This document shows positions 36,379 through 47,802 of a stretch of 64,000 nt of DNA, one piece after another. Each line of letters starts with the position of its first letter. Within the stretch, counting starts at the first letter, position 1. Source of the DNA: a bacterium (lineage in GTDB: Bacteria; Pseudomonadota; Alphaproteobacteria; Caulobacterales; Caulobacteraceae); the NCBI GenBank assembly GCA_030824495.1, contig JAVBXP010000013.1, forward strand, positions 62,001-126,000. Reading direction: 5' to 3'. The notes beneath the pieces are model-generated. The model did not search any database and had not been told where the DNA came from. It saw nothing but the letters and a program-made list of their open reading frames with translations. A program made the position numbers and the translations under genes.

Positions 36379-38424
36379 ATGCCAAAAGCCACAGTCAACG
36401 GCGTCGAGGTCGAGTTCGAGCCCGGTATGACGGTTCTGCAGGTGGCGGAACTGGCCGGGGAAGAGATCCCGCGCTTCTGCTATCACGAACGTCTCAGCAT
36501 CGCCGGCAACTGCCGGATGTGCCTGGTCGAGGTGAAGCCTGGCCCGCCGAAGCCGCAAGCTTCGTGCGCGCTGCCGGCCGCCGAAGGCAACGAGATCATC
36601 ACCAACTCGCCCATGGTCAAGAAGGCGCGGGAAGGGGTGATGGAGTTCCTGCTCATCAACCACCCCCTCGACTGCCCGATCTGCGACCAGGGCGGCGAGT
36701 GCGACCTGCAAGATCAGGCCATGGGTTATGGCCGCGACGACAGCCGCTACGCCGACAACAAGCGTGCGGTCGAAGAGAAGTATATGGGGCCGTTGATCAA
36801 GACGGTCATGACCCGCTGCATCCAGTGCACGCGCTGCGTCCGCTTCATCACCGAAGTGGCCGGCGTGCCGGACATCGGTCTCATCTCTCGCGGCGAAGAC
36901 GTTGAAATCACGACTTATTTGGACAAGTCTGTCGCGTCCGAACTGTCCGCCAACGTGATCGACCTCTGCCCGGTCGGCGCCCTGACCTCCAAGCCCTACG
37001 CCTTCAACGCCCGTCCGTGGGAATTGAAGAAGACCGAGAGCGTGGACGTGATGGACGCGCTGGGCTCGTCGATCCGCGTCGACAGCCGCGGCCCGGCCGT
37101 GCTGCGCGTGCTGCCGCGCCTGAACGAAGACATCAACGAAGAGTGGATCAGCGACAAGACGCGCTATGCGGTCGATGGTCTGTCGCGTCAGCGCCTGGAC
37201 CAGCCGTTCCTGCGCAAGGGCGGCCGCTTGCAGCCCGCGACCTGGGCCGAGGCCTTCGACCTGATCGCCTCCAAGGTGAAGGCGACCACGCCCGAGCGCG
37301 TCGGCGTCATCGCCGGCGACGTGCAGGACGCCGAATCCATGAAGGCGGCGCTCGACCTGTTCGGCGGCCTTGGGGTGAAGAACCTTGATTGCCGCCAGGA
37401 CGGCATGGCGCTGGGCGCCGGCCCGCGTGAGAGCTGGCTGCTGAACTCGACCATCGCCGGCATCGAAGAGGCCGACGTCATTCTGCTGGTCGGGACCAAC
37501 CCGCGCGTCGAGGCTCCGGTGTTCAACGCCCGCCTGCGCAAGCGCTGGCTGGCCGGCGCGCTGCGCGTGGGCGTGATCGGCGAACAGGCCGACCTGACCT
37601 ATGGCTACGACTATCTCGGCGCTGGGCCGCAGACCCTCTCGGGCCTCTCGGGCGCCAAGAACGACTTCGTCACCGCCCTGAAGGGCGCCAAGAACCCGGC
37701 GATCATCGTCGGCGCGGGCGCCTTGGCGCGGGCTGACGGCGGGGCTGTTCTGGCCGCCGCCGCCGCGGCCGCCAAGACCTTCGGCATGACCTGGAACGTG
37801 CTGCACTCGGCCGCCGCCCGCGTGGGCGGTCTCGACCTGGGCTTCGTCCCGGGCGAGGGCGGCAAGAGCGCCGGCGAAATGGTGGAGAAGGGCGCGCTCG
37901 ACGTGCTGTTCCTGCTGGGCGCAGACGAAATCGACGCCAAGGGCTCTGACGCCTTCACGGTCTATCTCGGCACCCATGGCGACGCGGGGGCCCACCTGGC
38001 CGACGTGATCCTGCCGGGCGCCGCCTATACCGAGAAAGACGGCATCTACGTCAACACCGAGGGCCGGGTTCAGTTCGGCTATCGCGCGGTGTTCCCGAAA
38101 GGGCAGGCCAAGGAAGACTGGTCGATCCTGCGGGCGCTGTCCGAACGGCTCGGCGCCAAGCTGCCCTACGACACCCTGGCCCAACTGAGGGCCAAGCTGT
38201 TCGCCGATCACCCAAGCTTTGGCCAAGTCGACTATGTCGCCGGTCCCGCCGGTGCGGCTTCGCTGGACTTCGGCTTGCTGGGTTCCAAGGGCGAGCTCTC
38301 CGACGCGCCGTTCGCGAGCGTGGTGAAGGCTTTCCATCTGACCAACCCCATCGCACGCTCCAGCGTGACGATGGCTGAGTGCGCCGCCGTGGCTTCCGGC
38401 GCCGCCAAGATCGCGGCGGAGTAG
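36379..38424 (+). CDS. nuoG: NADH-quinone oxidoreductase subunit G
   Basis: 681 residues. The N-terminal ferredoxin domain binds a 2Fe-2S cluster ([17 protein letters not shown] and CALPA). The His-ligated N5 cluster ([16 protein letters not shown]) and N4 ([10 protein letters not shown] ... CPVGALT) follow. The rest is a molybdopterin-oxidoreductase-like domain without cofactor. It carries electrons from NuoF towards NuoI and NuoB. It starts 4 bp after the nuoF stop. Confidence 0.97.
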   Translation: MPKATVNGVEVEFEPGMTVLQVAELAGEEIPRFCYHERLSIAGNCRMCLVEVKPGPPKPQASCALPAAEGNEIITNSPMVKKAREGVMEFLLINHPLDCPICDQGGECDLQDQAMGYGRDDSRYADNKRAVEEKYMGPLIKTVMTRCIQCTRCVRFITEVAGVPDIGLISRGEDVEITTYLDKSVASELSANVIDLCPVGALTSKPYAFNARPWELKKTESVDVMDALGSSIRVDSRGPAVLRVLPRLNEDINEEWISDKTRYAVDGLSRQRLDQPFLRKGGRLQPATWAEAFDLIASKVKATTPERVGVIAGDVQDAESMKAALDLFGGLGVKNLDCRQDGMALGAGPRESWLLNSTIAGIEEADVILLVGTNPRVEAPVFNARLRKRWLAGALRVGVIGEQADLTYGYDYLGAGPQTLSGLSGAKNDFVTALKGAKNPAIIVGAGALARADGGAVLAAAAAAAKTFGMTWNVLHSAAARVGGLDLGFVPGEGGKSAGEMVEKGALDVLFLLGADEIDAKGSDAFTVYLGTHGDAGAHLADVILPGAAYTEKDGIYVNTEGRVQFGYRAVFPKGQAKEDWSILRALSERLGAKLPYDTLAQLRAKLFADHPSFGQVDYVAGPAGAASLDFGLLGSKGELSDAPFASVVKAFHLTNPIARSSVTMAECAAVASGAAKIAAE

Positions 38425-38428
38425 GGGC

Positions 38429-39514
38429 ATGGACGCTGTCGCCAACACCTTCTGGACCACGCCTGGCGGTTGGACCCTGATCACGGTCGCCCAGATCATG
38501 GCCGTGATCCTGCCGCTGCTCGTGGCCCTGGCCTTCTTCATGCTGGCCGACCGTAAGATCTGGGCCGGCGTGCAGATGCGCAAAGGCCCGAACGTGGTCG
38601 GGCCCTTCGGCCTGCTCCAGTCCTTCGCCGACTTGATCAAGTTTGTGCTGAAGGAAATCGTCATCCCCGACGGGGCCGACAAGTTCGTCTTCCTGCTGGC
38701 TCCGGTGCTGACCTTCACCCTCGCCCTAGTGGGCTGGGCGGTGATCCCGTTCGCGCCGGGCTGGGTGGTCGCCGACATCAATGTGGGCGTGCTGTACCTG
38801 TTCGCGATCTCGTCGCTGGGCGTCTACGGCATCATCATGGGCGGCTGGGCTTCGAACTCGAAGTACCCGTTCCTGGGCAGCCTGAGATCTGCCGCGCAGA
38901 TGGTTTCGTATGAAGTCTCCATCGGCTTTGTGATCGTCACCGTGATCCTGCTGGCCGGGACCATGAACCTGCAGACCATCGTGCAGCAGCAAGCCGGCGG
39001 CTTCTGGAACTGGAACGTCTTCGGCGGTCCGGGCCTGCAGAACCTGCCGCTCGCCCTGGTGATGATCCCGATGGCGGTGATCTTCTTCATCTCGGCCCTG
39101 GCCGAGACCAACCGTCCTCCTTTCGACCTTCCGGAAGCGGAGTCGGAGCTGGTGGCCGGCTATCAGGTCGAATACTCGTCCTCGCCGTTCCTGCTGTTCA
39201 TGATCGGTGAACTCATCAACATCGTGCTGATGTGCGCGCTGATCTCGCTGCTGTTCTTCGGTGGCTGGCAGGCGCCGATCGACTTCGGCTTCGTCCACAC
39301 CTGGCCTGACACGGTACAGAGCTTCTACGGCCTGATGTGGTTCGTGGTGAAGATCTGCTTCTTCTTCTTCCTGATCGCCATGGTGAAGGCCATCGTGCCT
39401 CGCTACCGATACGACCAACTGATGCGCCTGGGGTGGAAGGTCTTCCTGCCGACTTCGCTCGTGGCGGTCATTCTGGTCGCGGCCTGGCGGGTCTTCGGAC
39501 CGGGCGGCGCATGA
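38429..39514 (+). CDS. nuoH: NADH-quinone oxidoreductase subunit H
   Basis: 361 residues with eight membrane helices. Conserved loops are [25 protein letters not shown], the acidic quinone-side loop [26 protein letters not shown] and [13 protein letters not shown]. It forms the quinone entry site at the base of the membrane arm. It starts 4 bp after the nuoG stop and overlaps the small lipoprotein gene by 4 bp. Confidence 0.97.
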   Translation: MDAVANTFWTTPGGWTLITVAQIMAVILPLLVALAFFMLADRKIWAGVQMRKGPNVVGPFGLLQSFADLIKFVLKEIVIPDGADKFVFLLAPVLTFTLALVGWAVIPFAPGWVVADINVGVLYLFAISSLGVYGIIMGGWASNSKYPFLGSLRSAAQMVSYEVSIGFVIVTVILLAGTMNLQTIVQQQAGGFWNWNVFGGPGLQNLPLALVMIPMAVIFFISALAETNRPPFDLPEAESELVAGYQVEYSSSPFLLFMIGELINIVLMCALISLLFFGGWQAPIDFGFVHTWPDTVQSFYGLMWFVVKICFFFFLIAMVKAIVPRYRYDQLMRLGWKVFLPTSLVAVILVAAWRVFGPGGA

Positions 39515-39717
39515 AGATCCTGATGTCCAGCCTCCTCCTCATTTCCCTCTCGGCCTGCGCCGGGCCGACCGGCGGACCTGATCCGCTGGGCGGCGTGGCC
39601 AGCTACGATGCGCTGAAGAACGCGCGCGCGGCTTGCGTGGCCAAGGGCGGCGAGTTGGTGCGGGCCGACCTGAACTCGGGCAAGCGCATGTCCGACTTCG
39701 CGTGCAAGAGAAAGTAA
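39511..39717 (+). CDS. small lipoprotein inside the nuo operon
   Basis: 68 residues. [16 protein letters not shown] is a lipoprotein signal peptide with lipobox LSAC (Cys at 16), so the mature protein is a 53-residue lipid-anchored peptide with two further cysteines (AACVAKG, FACKRK) that could form one disulfide. The ATG at 39511 overlaps the nuoH stop by 4 bp (ATGA). It is not a known complex I subunit. No family is recognised. Coupling to nuoH implies co-expression with the complex. Confidence 0.8.
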   Translation: MKILMSSLLLISLSACAGPTGGPDPLGGVASYDALKNARAACVAKGGELVRADLNSGKRMSDFACKRK

Positions 39718-39724
39718 CCGCGAG

Positions 39725-40216
39725 ATGATGCAGCGGATTTCACAAGCGGTTCGGGGCGCGGCCCTGATGGACTTCGTCGGCGCCTTCGGGCTGGCGATGC
39801 AGTACATGATCAAGCCTAAGGCGACCGTGCAGTACCCGCACGAGCGCGGCCCGCAATCGCCGCGGTTCCGTGGCGAGCACGTGCTGCGCCGCTATCCCAA
39901 CGGCGAAGAGCGTTGCATCGCCTGCAAGCTCTGCGAAGCCATCTGCCCGGCGCAGGCCATCACCATCGAGGCCGAGCCGCGCGACGACGGCAGCCGCCGG
40001 ACCACCCGCTACGACATCGACATGGTGAAGTGCATCTACTGCGGCCTGTGCCAGGAGGCGTGCCCGGTGGACGCCATTGTCGAAGGCCCGAACATCGAGT
40101 TCGCGGTCGAGACGCGGGAAGAGCTCTACTACGACAAAGAGCGCCTGCTCGCGAACGGCGACCGCTGGGAACGGCAGATCGCTAAGAATCTGGAATTGGA
40201 CGCGCCCTACCGGTAA
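39725..40216 (+). CDS. nuoI: NADH-quinone oxidoreductase subunit I
   Basis: 163 residues with two 4Fe-4S motifs, [15 protein letters not shown] and [15 protein letters not shown], the N6a/N6b clusters. An N-terminal amphipathic helix anchors it to the membrane arm. Two ATGs stand in tandem at 39725 and 39728; either could be used. Confidence 0.97.
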   Translation: MMQRISQAVRGAALMDFVGAFGLAMQYMIKPKATVQYPHERGPQSPRFRGEHVLRRYPNGEERCIACKLCEAICPAQAITIEAEPRDDGSRRTTRYDIDMVKCIYCGLCQEACPVDAIVEGPNIEFAVETREELYYDKERLLANGDRWERQIAKNLELDAPYR

Positions 40217-40313
40217 GAACCCGGGCGCGATTCCGAGACGAACCATTGTCGTTTTCGCGGGCCTCCAGCCGGCGCAGGCGACTTAAGTAACTAAGGGGCT
40301 GAGAAGAGCCGTC

Positions 40314-40919
40314 ATGGCCTTGGCGATCGCATTTTATCTGCTGGCGGCGGTGACCGTAGGCGCCGGGTTCGGGGTGATTTCATCCCGTAACCCCGTGCAC
40401 TCGGTGCTGTTCCTCATCCTCAGCTTCTTCTCGGCCGCGGGCTTGTTCGTGACCTTGGGGGCCGAGTTCCTCGCAATGCTGCTGGTCGTCGTTTACGTCG
40501 GCGCGGTCGCGGTGCTGTTCCTGTTCGTCGTCATGATGCTGGATGTCGACTTCGCGGCCCTGCGACAGGGCTTTGCACGCTACCTGCCGCTGGGCGGCCT
40601 GGTGGCGGGCATCTTGGCGGTCGAGATGATTGTCGTGGCGAGCGCTGTGGCGACGCAGGGCGCGACCAAGAACGCTCCGATGGTGCATGGCGATGTCTCG
40701 AACATCGAGAGCATCGGCCGGGTGCTCTACACCGACTACGTTTACTTCTTCCAAGCCGCGGGGCTGGTGCTGCTGGTGGCCATGATCGGCGCCATTGTGC
40801 TGACCCTGCGCCATAAGCCGGGCGTTCGCCGCCAGGTCATCATGGATCAGGTCGCGCGCGAGCCGAAGACCGGCATGCGCATCGTCCAGATCAAGTCGGG
40901 CGAGGGGATCGACCAATGA
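40314..40919 (+). CDS. nuoJ: NADH-quinone oxidoreductase subunit J
   Basis: 201 residues, five membrane helices. The [53 protein letters not shown] region includes the third helix with its pi-bulge. It links quinone binding to proton translocation. A 97-bp gap before it is the longest in the operon after the leader and might carry an internal promoter. Confidence 0.97.
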   Translation: MALAIAFYLLAAVTVGAGFGVISSRNPVHSVLFLILSFFSAAGLFVTLGAEFLAMLLVVVYVGAVAVLFLFVVMMLDVDFAALRQGFARYLPLGGLVAGILAVEMIVVASAVATQGATKNAPMVHGDVSNIESIGRVLYTDYVYFFQAAGLVLLVAMIGAIVLTLRHKPGVRRQVIMDQVAREPKTGMRIVQIKSGEGIDQ

Positions 40920-41224
40920 GCATCGGGCTCACCCACTACCTCGCGGTGGCCGCGATCCTGTTCACCATCGGGGTGTTCGGGATCTTCGTGAACCGCAAGA
41001 ACATCATCGTCATCCTGATGTCGATCGAGCTGATCCTGCTCGCCGTGAACATCAATCTGGTGGCCTTCTCGGTCTATCTTCACAACGTCACGGGGCAGAT
41101 CTTCGCGATGTTCGTGCTGACCGTGGCGGCCGCTGAAGCCGCCGTCGGCCTCGCCATCCTTGTCACCTTCTTCCGTAACCGCGGCGACATCGCCGTGGAC
41201 GACGTCTCAGTGATGAAGGGCTGA
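40916..41224 (+). CDS. nuoK: NADH-quinone oxidoreductase subunit K
   Basis: 102 residues, three membrane helices. The buried glutamates expected in helices 2 and 3 are present ([22 protein letters not shown]). The ATG overlaps the nuoJ stop by 4 bp. MrpC-like proton-channel subunit of complex I. Confidence 0.97.
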   Translation: MSIGLTHYLAVAAILFTIGVFGIFVNRKNIIVILMSIELILLAVNINLVAFSVYLHNVTGQIFAMFVLTVAAAEAAVGLAILVTFFRNRGDIAVDDVSVMKG

Positions 41225-41235
41225 CGGACCTAGAC

Positions 41236-43317
41236 ATGACACCGCAGTCTCTCATCACCACCGTGGTCTTCGCGCCGCTGATCGGCGCGATCGTTGCTGG
41301 CCTGTTCGGCCGCCGCATCGGGAACATGGCGTCCCAGACCGTGACCACCGGCCTGCTTATCCTGGCCGCCGTCCTCTCGTGGACGATCTTCGCACAGTGG
41401 ACCTGGGGCGGCCTGGAGCCGTTCACGATCCAACTGCTGCCCTTCATCAATATCGGCGAATTCCAGTCCAACTGGTCGATCCGGCTTGATGGCCTTTCGG
41501 CCGTCATGCTGGTGGTCGTGACCAGCGTCTCCTGCCTCGTCCACGTCTATTCGTGGGGCTACATGGCCGAGGACGACAGCAAGCCGCGGTTCTTCGCCTA
41601 TCTGTCGCTGTTCACCTTCGCCATGCTGGCGCTGGTGACCGCCGCCGACTTCATGCAGCTGTTCTTCGGCTGGGAAGGCGTGGGCCTGGCGAGCTATCTG
41701 CTGATCGGGTTCTGGTTCAAGAAGCCCACCGCCAACGCCGCCTCGATCAAGGCTTTTGTGGTCAACCGGGTGGGCGACTTCGGCTTCGCGCTCGGCATCA
41801 TGACCGTCTTCTGGATGTTCGGCACGATCCAGTTCGCCGAGATCTTCCCGAAGGTTCCGGAGTTCGCCAATCAGGGCTGGTGGTTCGCCGGTTCCTACTG
41901 GCACGCGGTGGACCTGGCTTGCGCGCTGCTGTTCGTCGGCGCCATGGGCAAGTCGGCCCAGTTCTTCCTGCACACCTGGCTGCCGGACGCGATGGAGGGC
42001 CCGACTCCGGTTTCGGCCCTGATCCACGCGGCGACCATGGTGACCGCGGGCGTCTACATGGTCTGCCTGCTCTCGCCGATGTTCGAGTACGCGCCCTACA
42101 CCAAGCAGATCGTCACCCTGATCGGCGCCGTCACGGCCCTCTTCGCGGCCACGGTCGGCCTGGCGCAGAACGACATCAAGCGGGTCATCGCCTATTCGAC
42201 CTGCTCGCAGCTCGGCTACATGTTCTTCGCCGCCGGCGTCGGCGCCTATCAGGCGGCGATGTTCCACCTGTTCACCCACGCCTTCTTCAAGGCGCTGCTG
42301 TTCCTCGGCGCGGGCTCCGTGATCCACGGCATGCACCACGAGCAGGACATGCGGAAGATGGGCGGCCTTTGGAAGTACCTGCCGATCACCTACGTGGTCA
42401 TGACCATCGGCACCCTGGCGATCACCGGCTTCGGCATCCCGAGCCTGCACCTGGGCTTCGCCGGCTTCTACTCGAAGGACACCATCATCGAGAGCGCCTT
42501 CGCGGCGGGCCAGCAGTTCGGCGGCGTCGCGTACTTCGCCTTCGTGATCAGCCTGTTCGCGGCCGGCCTGACGGCGTTCTACTCCTGGCGCTTGGCCTTC
42601 ATGACCTTCCACGGCACGCCGAAGTGGGCTCATGACGATCATGGTCACGATCACGGCCATGCGGCCGACGATCACGCCAGCTCGGCGCAGATCGAGAGCC
42701 ATGACGAGCCGCTGCCGAATGGTCACGACGACCATGGCCACGGCCACGATCACAAGCCGCACGAGAGCCCCTGGATCATGCTCGTTCCGCTGATCCTGCT
42801 CGCCTTCGGCGCGGTGGCGGCCGGCTATGTCTTCGTCGACCACTTTGTGGGCGAGGGCTGGAAGGACTTCTGGCGCGGCGCGATCTTCAACGGCGCGGAC
42901 AACCACATCCTGGAGCACGCTCACCACTCCCCGACATGGGTGAAGTGGGCGCCGCTGGCGGTGTCGGCGGTCGGTTTCGGGATCGCCTACTACGTCTACA
43001 TCATGCGCGAGGGCCTCGGTGCGGCGCTCGCAGCTCGGAAGGGGCCGCTCTGGACCTTCCTCTACAACAAGTGGTTCTTCGACGAACTCTATGAGGCGAC
43101 CTTCGTGCGTGCTGCCAAGTTCCTGGGCGACCTGTTCTGGAAGGGTGGCGACCAGAAGATCATCGACGGCCTTGGCCCCGATGGTGTGTCGGCTCTGTCC
43201 TACAAGCTGGGGCGGCGAGCTGGCCGTCTTCAGAGTGGGTACGTCTACCACTATGCGTTCGTGATGCTGCTCGGCGTGGCGGGACTGCTGTCCTACGCGC
43301 TCTGGGCCTGGGCTTAA
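41236..43317 (+). CDS. nuoL: NADH-quinone oxidoreductase subunit L, with His-rich loop
   Basis: 693 residues, the distal antiporter-like subunit. Conserved parts are the [17 protein letters not shown] helix, [30 protein letters not shown] and the long lateral C-terminal helix region. At about 466-514 lies a hydrophilic loop with 13 histidines in under 50 residues ([11 protein letters not shown] and [12 protein letters not shown]). Such a loop is not needed for proton transfer and could bind metal. The gene starts 11 bp after nuoK. Confidence 0.97.
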   Translation: MTPQSLITTVVFAPLIGAIVAGLFGRRIGNMASQTVTTGLLILAAVLSWTIFAQWTWGGLEPFTIQLLPFINIGEFQSNWSIRLDGLSAVMLVVVTSVSCLVHVYSWGYMAEDDSKPRFFAYLSLFTFAMLALVTAADFMQLFFGWEGVGLASYLLIGFWFKKPTANAASIKAFVVNRVGDFGFALGIMTVFWMFGTIQFAEIFPKVPEFANQGWWFAGSYWHAVDLACALLFVGAMGKSAQFFLHTWLPDAMEGPTPVSALIHAATMVTAGVYMVCLLSPMFEYAPYTKQIVTLIGAVTALFAATVGLAQNDIKRVIAYSTCSQLGYMFFAAGVGAYQAAMFHLFTHAFFKALLFLGAGSVIHGMHHEQDMRKMGGLWKYLPITYVVMTIGTLAITGFGIPSLHLGFAGFYSKDTIIESAFAAGQQFGGVAYFAFVISLFAAGLTAFYSWRLAFMTFHGTPKWAHDDHGHDHGHAADDHASSAQIESHDEPLPNGHDDHGHGHDHKPHESPWIMLVPLILLAFGAVAAGYVFVDHFVGEGWKDFWRGAIFNGADNHILEHAHHSPTWVKWAPLAVSAVGFGIAYYVYIMREGLGAALAARKGPLWTFLYNKWFFDELYEATFVRAAKFLGDLFWKGGDQKIIDGLGPDGVSALSYKLGRRAGRLQSGYVYHYAFVMLLGVAGLLSYALWAWA

Positions 43318-43332
43318 GGGGAGGGCGATCCA

Positions 43333-44820
43333 ATGACCGGCATTCTCTCCCTCATCACCTATTCACCGTTGATTGGCGTCGCGGCGATCCTGCTGCTGCG
43401 AGCCTTCCGCCCGCATGACGACGAAAGCACCATCCGGGCGGTCAAGTGGATCACCCTGGTCACCACCCTGGCGACCCTGGCGCTCTCCGTCCTGCTGGTG
43501 GCCCAATATGACCCTGCTAATCCTGGCTTCCAGTTCGTGGAAGACCACGCCTGGTTCGCAGGCCTGCACTACCGCATGGGCGTCGATGGGATTTCGATCC
43601 TGTTCGTCCTGCTGACCGCCTTCCTGCTGCCGATCTGCATCGCGGCGTCGTGGAACTCCATCGAGAAGCGGGTGCCGGCCTATATGGTCTGCTTCCTGGT
43701 GCTCGAGACCCTGGTGATCGGCGTGTTCTGCGCGCTGGACCTGGTGCTGTTCTACCTGTTCTTCGAATTCGGCCTGGTGCCGATGTTCCTGATCATCGGC
43801 ATCTGGGGCGGCAAGCGGCGGGTCTACGCGGCCTATAAGTTCTTCCTCTACACCCTGCTGGGTTCGGTCCTGATGCTGGCCGCGATCCTGCTGATGATCG
43901 GCGTCTCGGGCACCTCTTCGATCCCCGAGCTGATGAACTACAAGTTCGATCCGCACCTGCAGACCTGGCTGTGGCTGGCCTTCTTCGCCTCGTTCGCGGT
44001 GAAGATGCCGATGTGGCCAGTCCACACCTGGCTCCCCGACGCCCACGTTGAGGCGCCAACGGCCGGTTCGGTGATCCTGGCGGGCATCCTGCTGAAGATG
44101 GGCGGCTACGGCTTCCTCCGCTTCAGCCTGCCGATGTTCCCCCAGGCCTCGGACTACTTCGCGCCGCTGGTCTTCGCTCTGTCGGTCATCGCGATCGTCT
44201 ACACCTCGCTGGTCGCGTTCCGTCAGACCGACATCAAGAAGCTGATCGCCTATTCGTCGGTCGCCCACATGGGCTTCGTGACCATGGGGATCTTCGCCGG
44301 CAACGCCCTTGGCGTGCAGGGCGCTATCTTCCAGATGCTGAGCCACGGGGTGATCTCCGGCGCGCTCTTCCTCTGCGTCGGCGTCGTCTATGACCGGATG
44401 CATACCCGCGAGATCGCCTTCTACGGCGGGCTGGTGAACCGGATGCCCTGGTATGCGGCGACCTTCATGCTCTTCACCATGGGCAATGTCGGCCTGCCGG
44501 GCACCTCCGGCTTCGTGGGCGAAATCACCACCATGGTTGGTGTCTATGAAGTCTCGACCTGGACGGCCGTTGTCGCCGCCACCGGCGTGATCTTCTCGGC
44601 GGTCTATGCGCTCAGCCTCTATCGGCGGGTCGTGTTCGGCGAGATCACCAATCCGGCCCTGGCTGACATCACCGACCTCGACTGGCGTGAGGTGGCGATC
44701 TTCGCCCCGCTGATCGCCATGACCCTGTACCTCGGCGTCTATCCGGCCGCCGTCTTCGATCTGACCCAAGCCTCGGTCGACAACCTCGCCGCGGTCTACC
44801 GCGCGGCCATCGGCGGGTGA
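43333..44820 (+). CDS. nuoM: NADH-quinone oxidoreductase subunit M
   Basis: 495 residues, second antiporter-like subunit. Conserved features are [22 protein letters not shown], the [18 protein letters not shown] helix with its key glutamate, and [30 protein letters not shown]. It pumps protons and sits between NuoL and NuoN. It starts 15 bp after nuoL. Confidence 0.97.
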   Translation: MTGILSLITYSPLIGVAAILLLRAFRPHDDESTIRAVKWITLVTTLATLALSVLLVAQYDPANPGFQFVEDHAWFAGLHYRMGVDGISILFVLLTAFLLPICIAASWNSIEKRVPAYMVCFLVLETLVIGVFCALDLVLFYLFFEFGLVPMFLIIGIWGGKRRVYAAYKFFLYTLLGSVLMLAAILLMIGVSGTSSIPELMNYKFDPHLQTWLWLAFFASFAVKMPMWPVHTWLPDAHVEAPTAGSVILAGILLKMGGYGFLRFSLPMFPQASDYFAPLVFALSVIAIVYTSLVAFRQTDIKKLIAYSSVAHMGFVTMGIFAGNALGVQGAIFQMLSHGVISGALFLCVGVVYDRMHTREIAFYGGLVNRMPWYAATFMLFTMGNVGLPGTSGFVGEITTMVGVYEVSTWTAVVAATGVIFSAVYALSLYRRVVFGEITNPALADITDLDWREVAIFAPLIAMTLYLGVYPAAVFDLTQASVDNLAAVYRAAIGG

Positions 44821-44836
44821 GGGGACCTGTAAAGTC

Positions 44837-46279
44837 ATGATCTTGTCAAACGACCTCGCTCTCGCCGTCCCCGAACTGATCCTAGCGATCTCGGCGCTCG
44901 GCCTCCTCGTCGTCGGCGCCTTCGCGCCGCGGCAGACGGGCGCCTTGGCCCTGGCCGCCATGGGCGCTCTGGGGCTGGCCGCCTGGGCCGCCGCCGTCGG
45001 CCCGATCGGCCGCGGCTTCTCCGGAGGCATGATCTCCGACCAGGCGTCCGCCTTCGCGAAGGTGGCGATCTATATCGCCAGCGCCGTGGCCATCCCGCTC
45101 GGCCAGAGGTGGTTCGAGCGGAAGGCGATCCGGAACTTCGAATTCCCGATCCTGATCCTGCTGGCCGCGCTCGGCATGGGCATGATGGCTTCGGCCGGCG
45201 ACCTGATCTCGCTCTATATCGGCGTCGAACTGCATTCGCTGGCGCTCTACGTGCTGGCCGCCATGCACCGCGAGGACGCCAAGGCCTCTGAAGCTGGCCT
45301 GAAGTACTTCGTGCTCGGCGCGCTGTCCTCGGGTCTGCTGCTCTATGGCTCATCGCTGATCTACGGCTTCGCCGGTTCGACCCATTTCGACGATATCGCC
45401 GTGGCGGTGCAGGCGGGCGCAGGCACCGGAGTTCTGTTCGGCCTGGTGTTTCTGATCTGCGGCCTGGCGTTCAAGGTCTCGGCCGCGCCGTTCCACATGT
45501 GGACGCCGGACGTCTACGAAGGCGCGCCGACCCCGGTCGTGGCGTTCTTCGCCGGCGCGCCGAAGCTGGCGGCCATGGTGCTGCTGGCTCGCGTGCTGTC
45601 GGAAGGCTTCGCGGGCGCCGCCGATCAATGGCGCCAGGTCCTGGTGCTGATCGCGCTGCTGTCGATCTTCGTCGGCGCCTTCGTGGGCTTGGCGCAGACC
45701 AATCTGAAGCGCCTGTGGGCCTACTCCTCGATCGCCAACATCGGCTACGCGGTGCTTGGCCTCGCGGCCGGCAACGCCGAGGGCATGCAGGCCATGCTGG
45801 TCTTCATGGTGCTCTATATGGTCGACGTGACTGGCTTCTTCGCCTGCCTCACCGCGCTGTCGCGCGAGGGCCGACCGATGGAGACGATCGACGACATGGC
45901 GGGCCTGTTCAAGGAACGTCCGGCGATCGCCCTGGCGATGTCGGTGTTCTCGCTGTCGGCTTTGGGCCTGCCGCCGTTCTCCGGCTTCTGGGCGAAGTTC
46001 TACGTCTTCAAGGCCGCCATCAATGTCGGCGACCCGATGATCCAAATCGCGGCCGTGCTCGGCCTGGTCGGCAGCGTTGTGGCGGCGTTCTACTATCTGC
46101 GCCTGATCAAGGTGATGTGGTTCGACCCCGCGCCGAGCGGCACCGACGCCATCCCGGGCGAGGCCAAGGCCGTCGCCATCGGTGCGGCGCTGTTCTCCTT
46201 CCCGGTCGTGCTGGGTGCGCTGGTCTTCCTCGATCCGCTGGCCAAGGCGGCGGCCGCCGCGTTCGGGCTCGCCTCCTAG
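44837..46279 (+). CDS. nuoN: NADH-quinone oxidoreductase subunit N
   Basis: 480 residues, third antiporter-like subunit. SLYIGVELHSLALYVLAAMHRED carries the conserved glutamate, and FHMWTPDVYEGAPTPVVAFFAGAPKLAAM is the broken-helix region. The stop is directly followed by the GTG of birA, so transcription continues into the cofactor genes. Confidence 0.97.
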   Translation: MILSNDLALAVPELILAISALGLLVVGAFAPRQTGALALAAMGALGLAAWAAAVGPIGRGFSGGMISDQASAFAKVAIYIASAVAIPLGQRWFERKAIRNFEFPILILLAALGMGMMASAGDLISLYIGVELHSLALYVLAAMHREDAKASEAGLKYFVLGALSSGLLLYGSSLIYGFAGSTHFDDIAVAVQAGAGTGVLFGLVFLICGLAFKVSAAPFHMWTPDVYEGAPTPVVAFFAGAPKLAAMVLLARVLSEGFAGAADQWRQVLVLIALLSIFVGAFVGLAQTNLKRLWAYSSIANIGYAVLGLAAGNAEGMQAMLVFMVLYMVDVTGFFACLTALSREGRPMETIDDMAGLFKERPAIALAMSVFSLSALGLPPFSGFWAKFYVFKAAINVGDPMIQIAAVLGLVGSVVAAFYYLRLIKVMWFDPAPSGTDAIPGEAKAVAIGAALFSFPVVLGALVFLDPLAKAAAAAFGLAS

Positions 46280-47020
46280 GTGGGCGTCCACCCGCCGATC
46301 GAAGCCTACGACGAACTGGACTCCACCAACGCCGAGGCGCGTCGTCGCGCTGAGGCGGGGGAGGGCGGTCCGGTCTGGATCACGGCGGCGCGGCAAACGG
46401 CGGGACGCGGGCGACGGGGACGCGCCTGGTCGACCAACACCGGCAATCTCGCCGCCACCCTGCTCTTCACGACCGCCAAACCGGCGGGCGAGGCGGCACA
46501 ACTCTCCTTCGTGGCGGCGCTGGCCGCCGCCGAACTGGCCGACACCTGCCTCGGGCACGGCGCGGCGCGGCTCAAATGGCCGAACGACGTGCTGGTCCAT
46601 GGCCGCAAGGCGGTCGGGATATTGATTGAGTCCGGCGCACGACCTGACGGAACGCTGTGGATGGCGGTCGGTATAGGCATCAATCTGGCGCACGCTCCGC
46701 AGGACGTCGAACGTCCGGCTACAGCATTCGCCGAGCATATGGCGGTCCCGCCGCCTGCGCCGCTCGGCGCGCTGGAAGTCTTGGCCAGCAGCTTCGAACG
46801 CTGGCGAGCCGCGTGGGAGCGAGAGGGCTTTGGCCCCATTGCCGCGGCCTGGACATCTTACGCCCATGGTCTGGGCCAACCTTGTGAAGCGCGGTTGCCG
46901 AACGAGACGCACCGGGGCGTGGCTGAGGGATTGGATGCTGACGGCGCCCTGCGCCTGCGGCTCGATGACGGCGCGGTCCTAAGGATCACGGCCGGCGACG
47001 TCTTCTTTGGGGAGGCTTGA
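46280..47020 (+). CDS. birA: biotin-protein ligase
   Basis: 246 residues from a GTG that immediately follows the nuoN stop. The biotin/ATP site is visible in [13 protein letters not shown] and the [20 protein letters not shown] region. It lacks the N-terminal DNA-binding domain of the E. coli protein, so it is a group I ligase that only attaches biotin to carboxylase carrier domains. Its place after nuoN is the usual alphaproteobacterial order. Confidence 0.95.
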   Translation: MGVHPPIEAYDELDSTNAEARRRAEAGEGGPVWITAARQTAGRGRRGRAWSTNTGNLAATLLFTTAKPAGEAAQLSFVAALAAAELADTCLGHGAARLKWPNDVLVHGRKAVGILIESGARPDGTLWMAVGIGINLAHAPQDVERPATAFAEHMAVPPPAPLGALEVLASSFERWRAAWEREGFGPIAAAWTSYAHGLGQPCEARLPNETHRGVAEGLDADGALRLRLDDGAVLRITAGDVFFGEA

Positions 47021-47025
47021 ACCCG

Positions 47026-47802
47026 ATGCTTCTGGCGATCGAACAGGGCAACACCAACACGCTCTTTGCGGTGCACGACGGCGAGACCTGGATCGCTCAG
47101 TGGCGGGCGGCGACCGACGCCAGCCGCACGGCCGATGAGTATGCGGTCTGGCTATCGCAACTGCTGAACATGGCTGGGCTGCAGTTCGGAGTGCTCACCG
47201 CCTGCATCATCTCCAGCGTCGTACCGCAGTCGATCTTCAACCTGCGCAATCTGGCCAGGCGCTATCTGCACGTCGAACCCTTGGTGATCGGCGAGAACGC
47301 GGACCTGGGGATCGAGGTTCGGATCGATAAGCCGTCCGAAGCCGGGGCTGACCGGTTGGTCAACGCCCTGGGCGCGCACATCGTCTATCCGGGCGATCTG
47401 ATCGTCATCGACTCGGGCACGGCCACCACCTTCGACGTCATCGCCGCTGACGGCGGGTTCGAAGGGGGGGTGATTGCGCCCGGGATCAACCTATCTATGG
47501 AGGCGTTGCACTCGGCGGCGGCGAAACTGCCCCGGGTCGCGATCCAGAAGCCCCAGCGCGTGGTCGGCAAGGATACGGTCGGCGCGATGCAGTCCGGGGT
47601 GTTCTGGGGCTATGTGGCTCTGATCGAGGGGCTGATCGCCCGGATCAAGGCTGAGCGTGGGGCTCCGATGACCGTCGTCGCCACGGGCGGCGTGGCTTCG
47701 CTGTTCCACGGGGCCACCATGGCCATCGATCACTTCGACCCGGATTTGACCATCCGTGGTCTTCTCGAGATTCATCGCCGGAACGCGGCGACAAGGACGT
47801 AA
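47026..47802 (+). CDS. coaX: type III pantothenate kinase
   Basis: 258 residues of the ASKHA fold; it makes 4'-phosphopantothenate, the first step of CoA synthesis. The visible motifs are [18 protein letters not shown] at the start, [12 protein letters not shown] and [13 protein letters not shown] in the middle, and TGGVASLF near the end. In the first motif the usual Asp of AIDxGNT is Glu. The ATG at 47026 was chosen since GGAGG lies 11 bases upstream and a TTG at 47017 would be too close to it. It shares one base with the RNase J gene. Confidence 0.93.
   Translation: MLLAIEQGNTNTLFAVHDGETWIAQWRAATDASRTADEYAVWLSQLLNMAGLQFGVLTACIISSVVPQSIFNLRNLARRYLHVEPLVIGENADLGIEVRIDKPSEAGADRLVNALGAHIVYPGDLIVIDSGTATTFDVIAADGGFEGGVIAPGINLSMEALHSAAAKLPRVAIQKPQRVVGKDTVGAMQSGVFWGYVALIEGLIARIKAERGAPMTVVATGGVASLFHGATMAIDHFDPDLTIRGLLEIHRRNAATRT

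Noticed and set aside
36313-38781. Very long minus-strand open frame across nuoG/nuoH (822 codons)
   Set aside because: It is antisense to nuoG and nuoH, which match known subunits along their whole length. High GC content keeps antisense frames open; the composition is His/Arg/Gln-rich and unlike protein. The same holds for the frames opposite lon, nuoL and dnaE.
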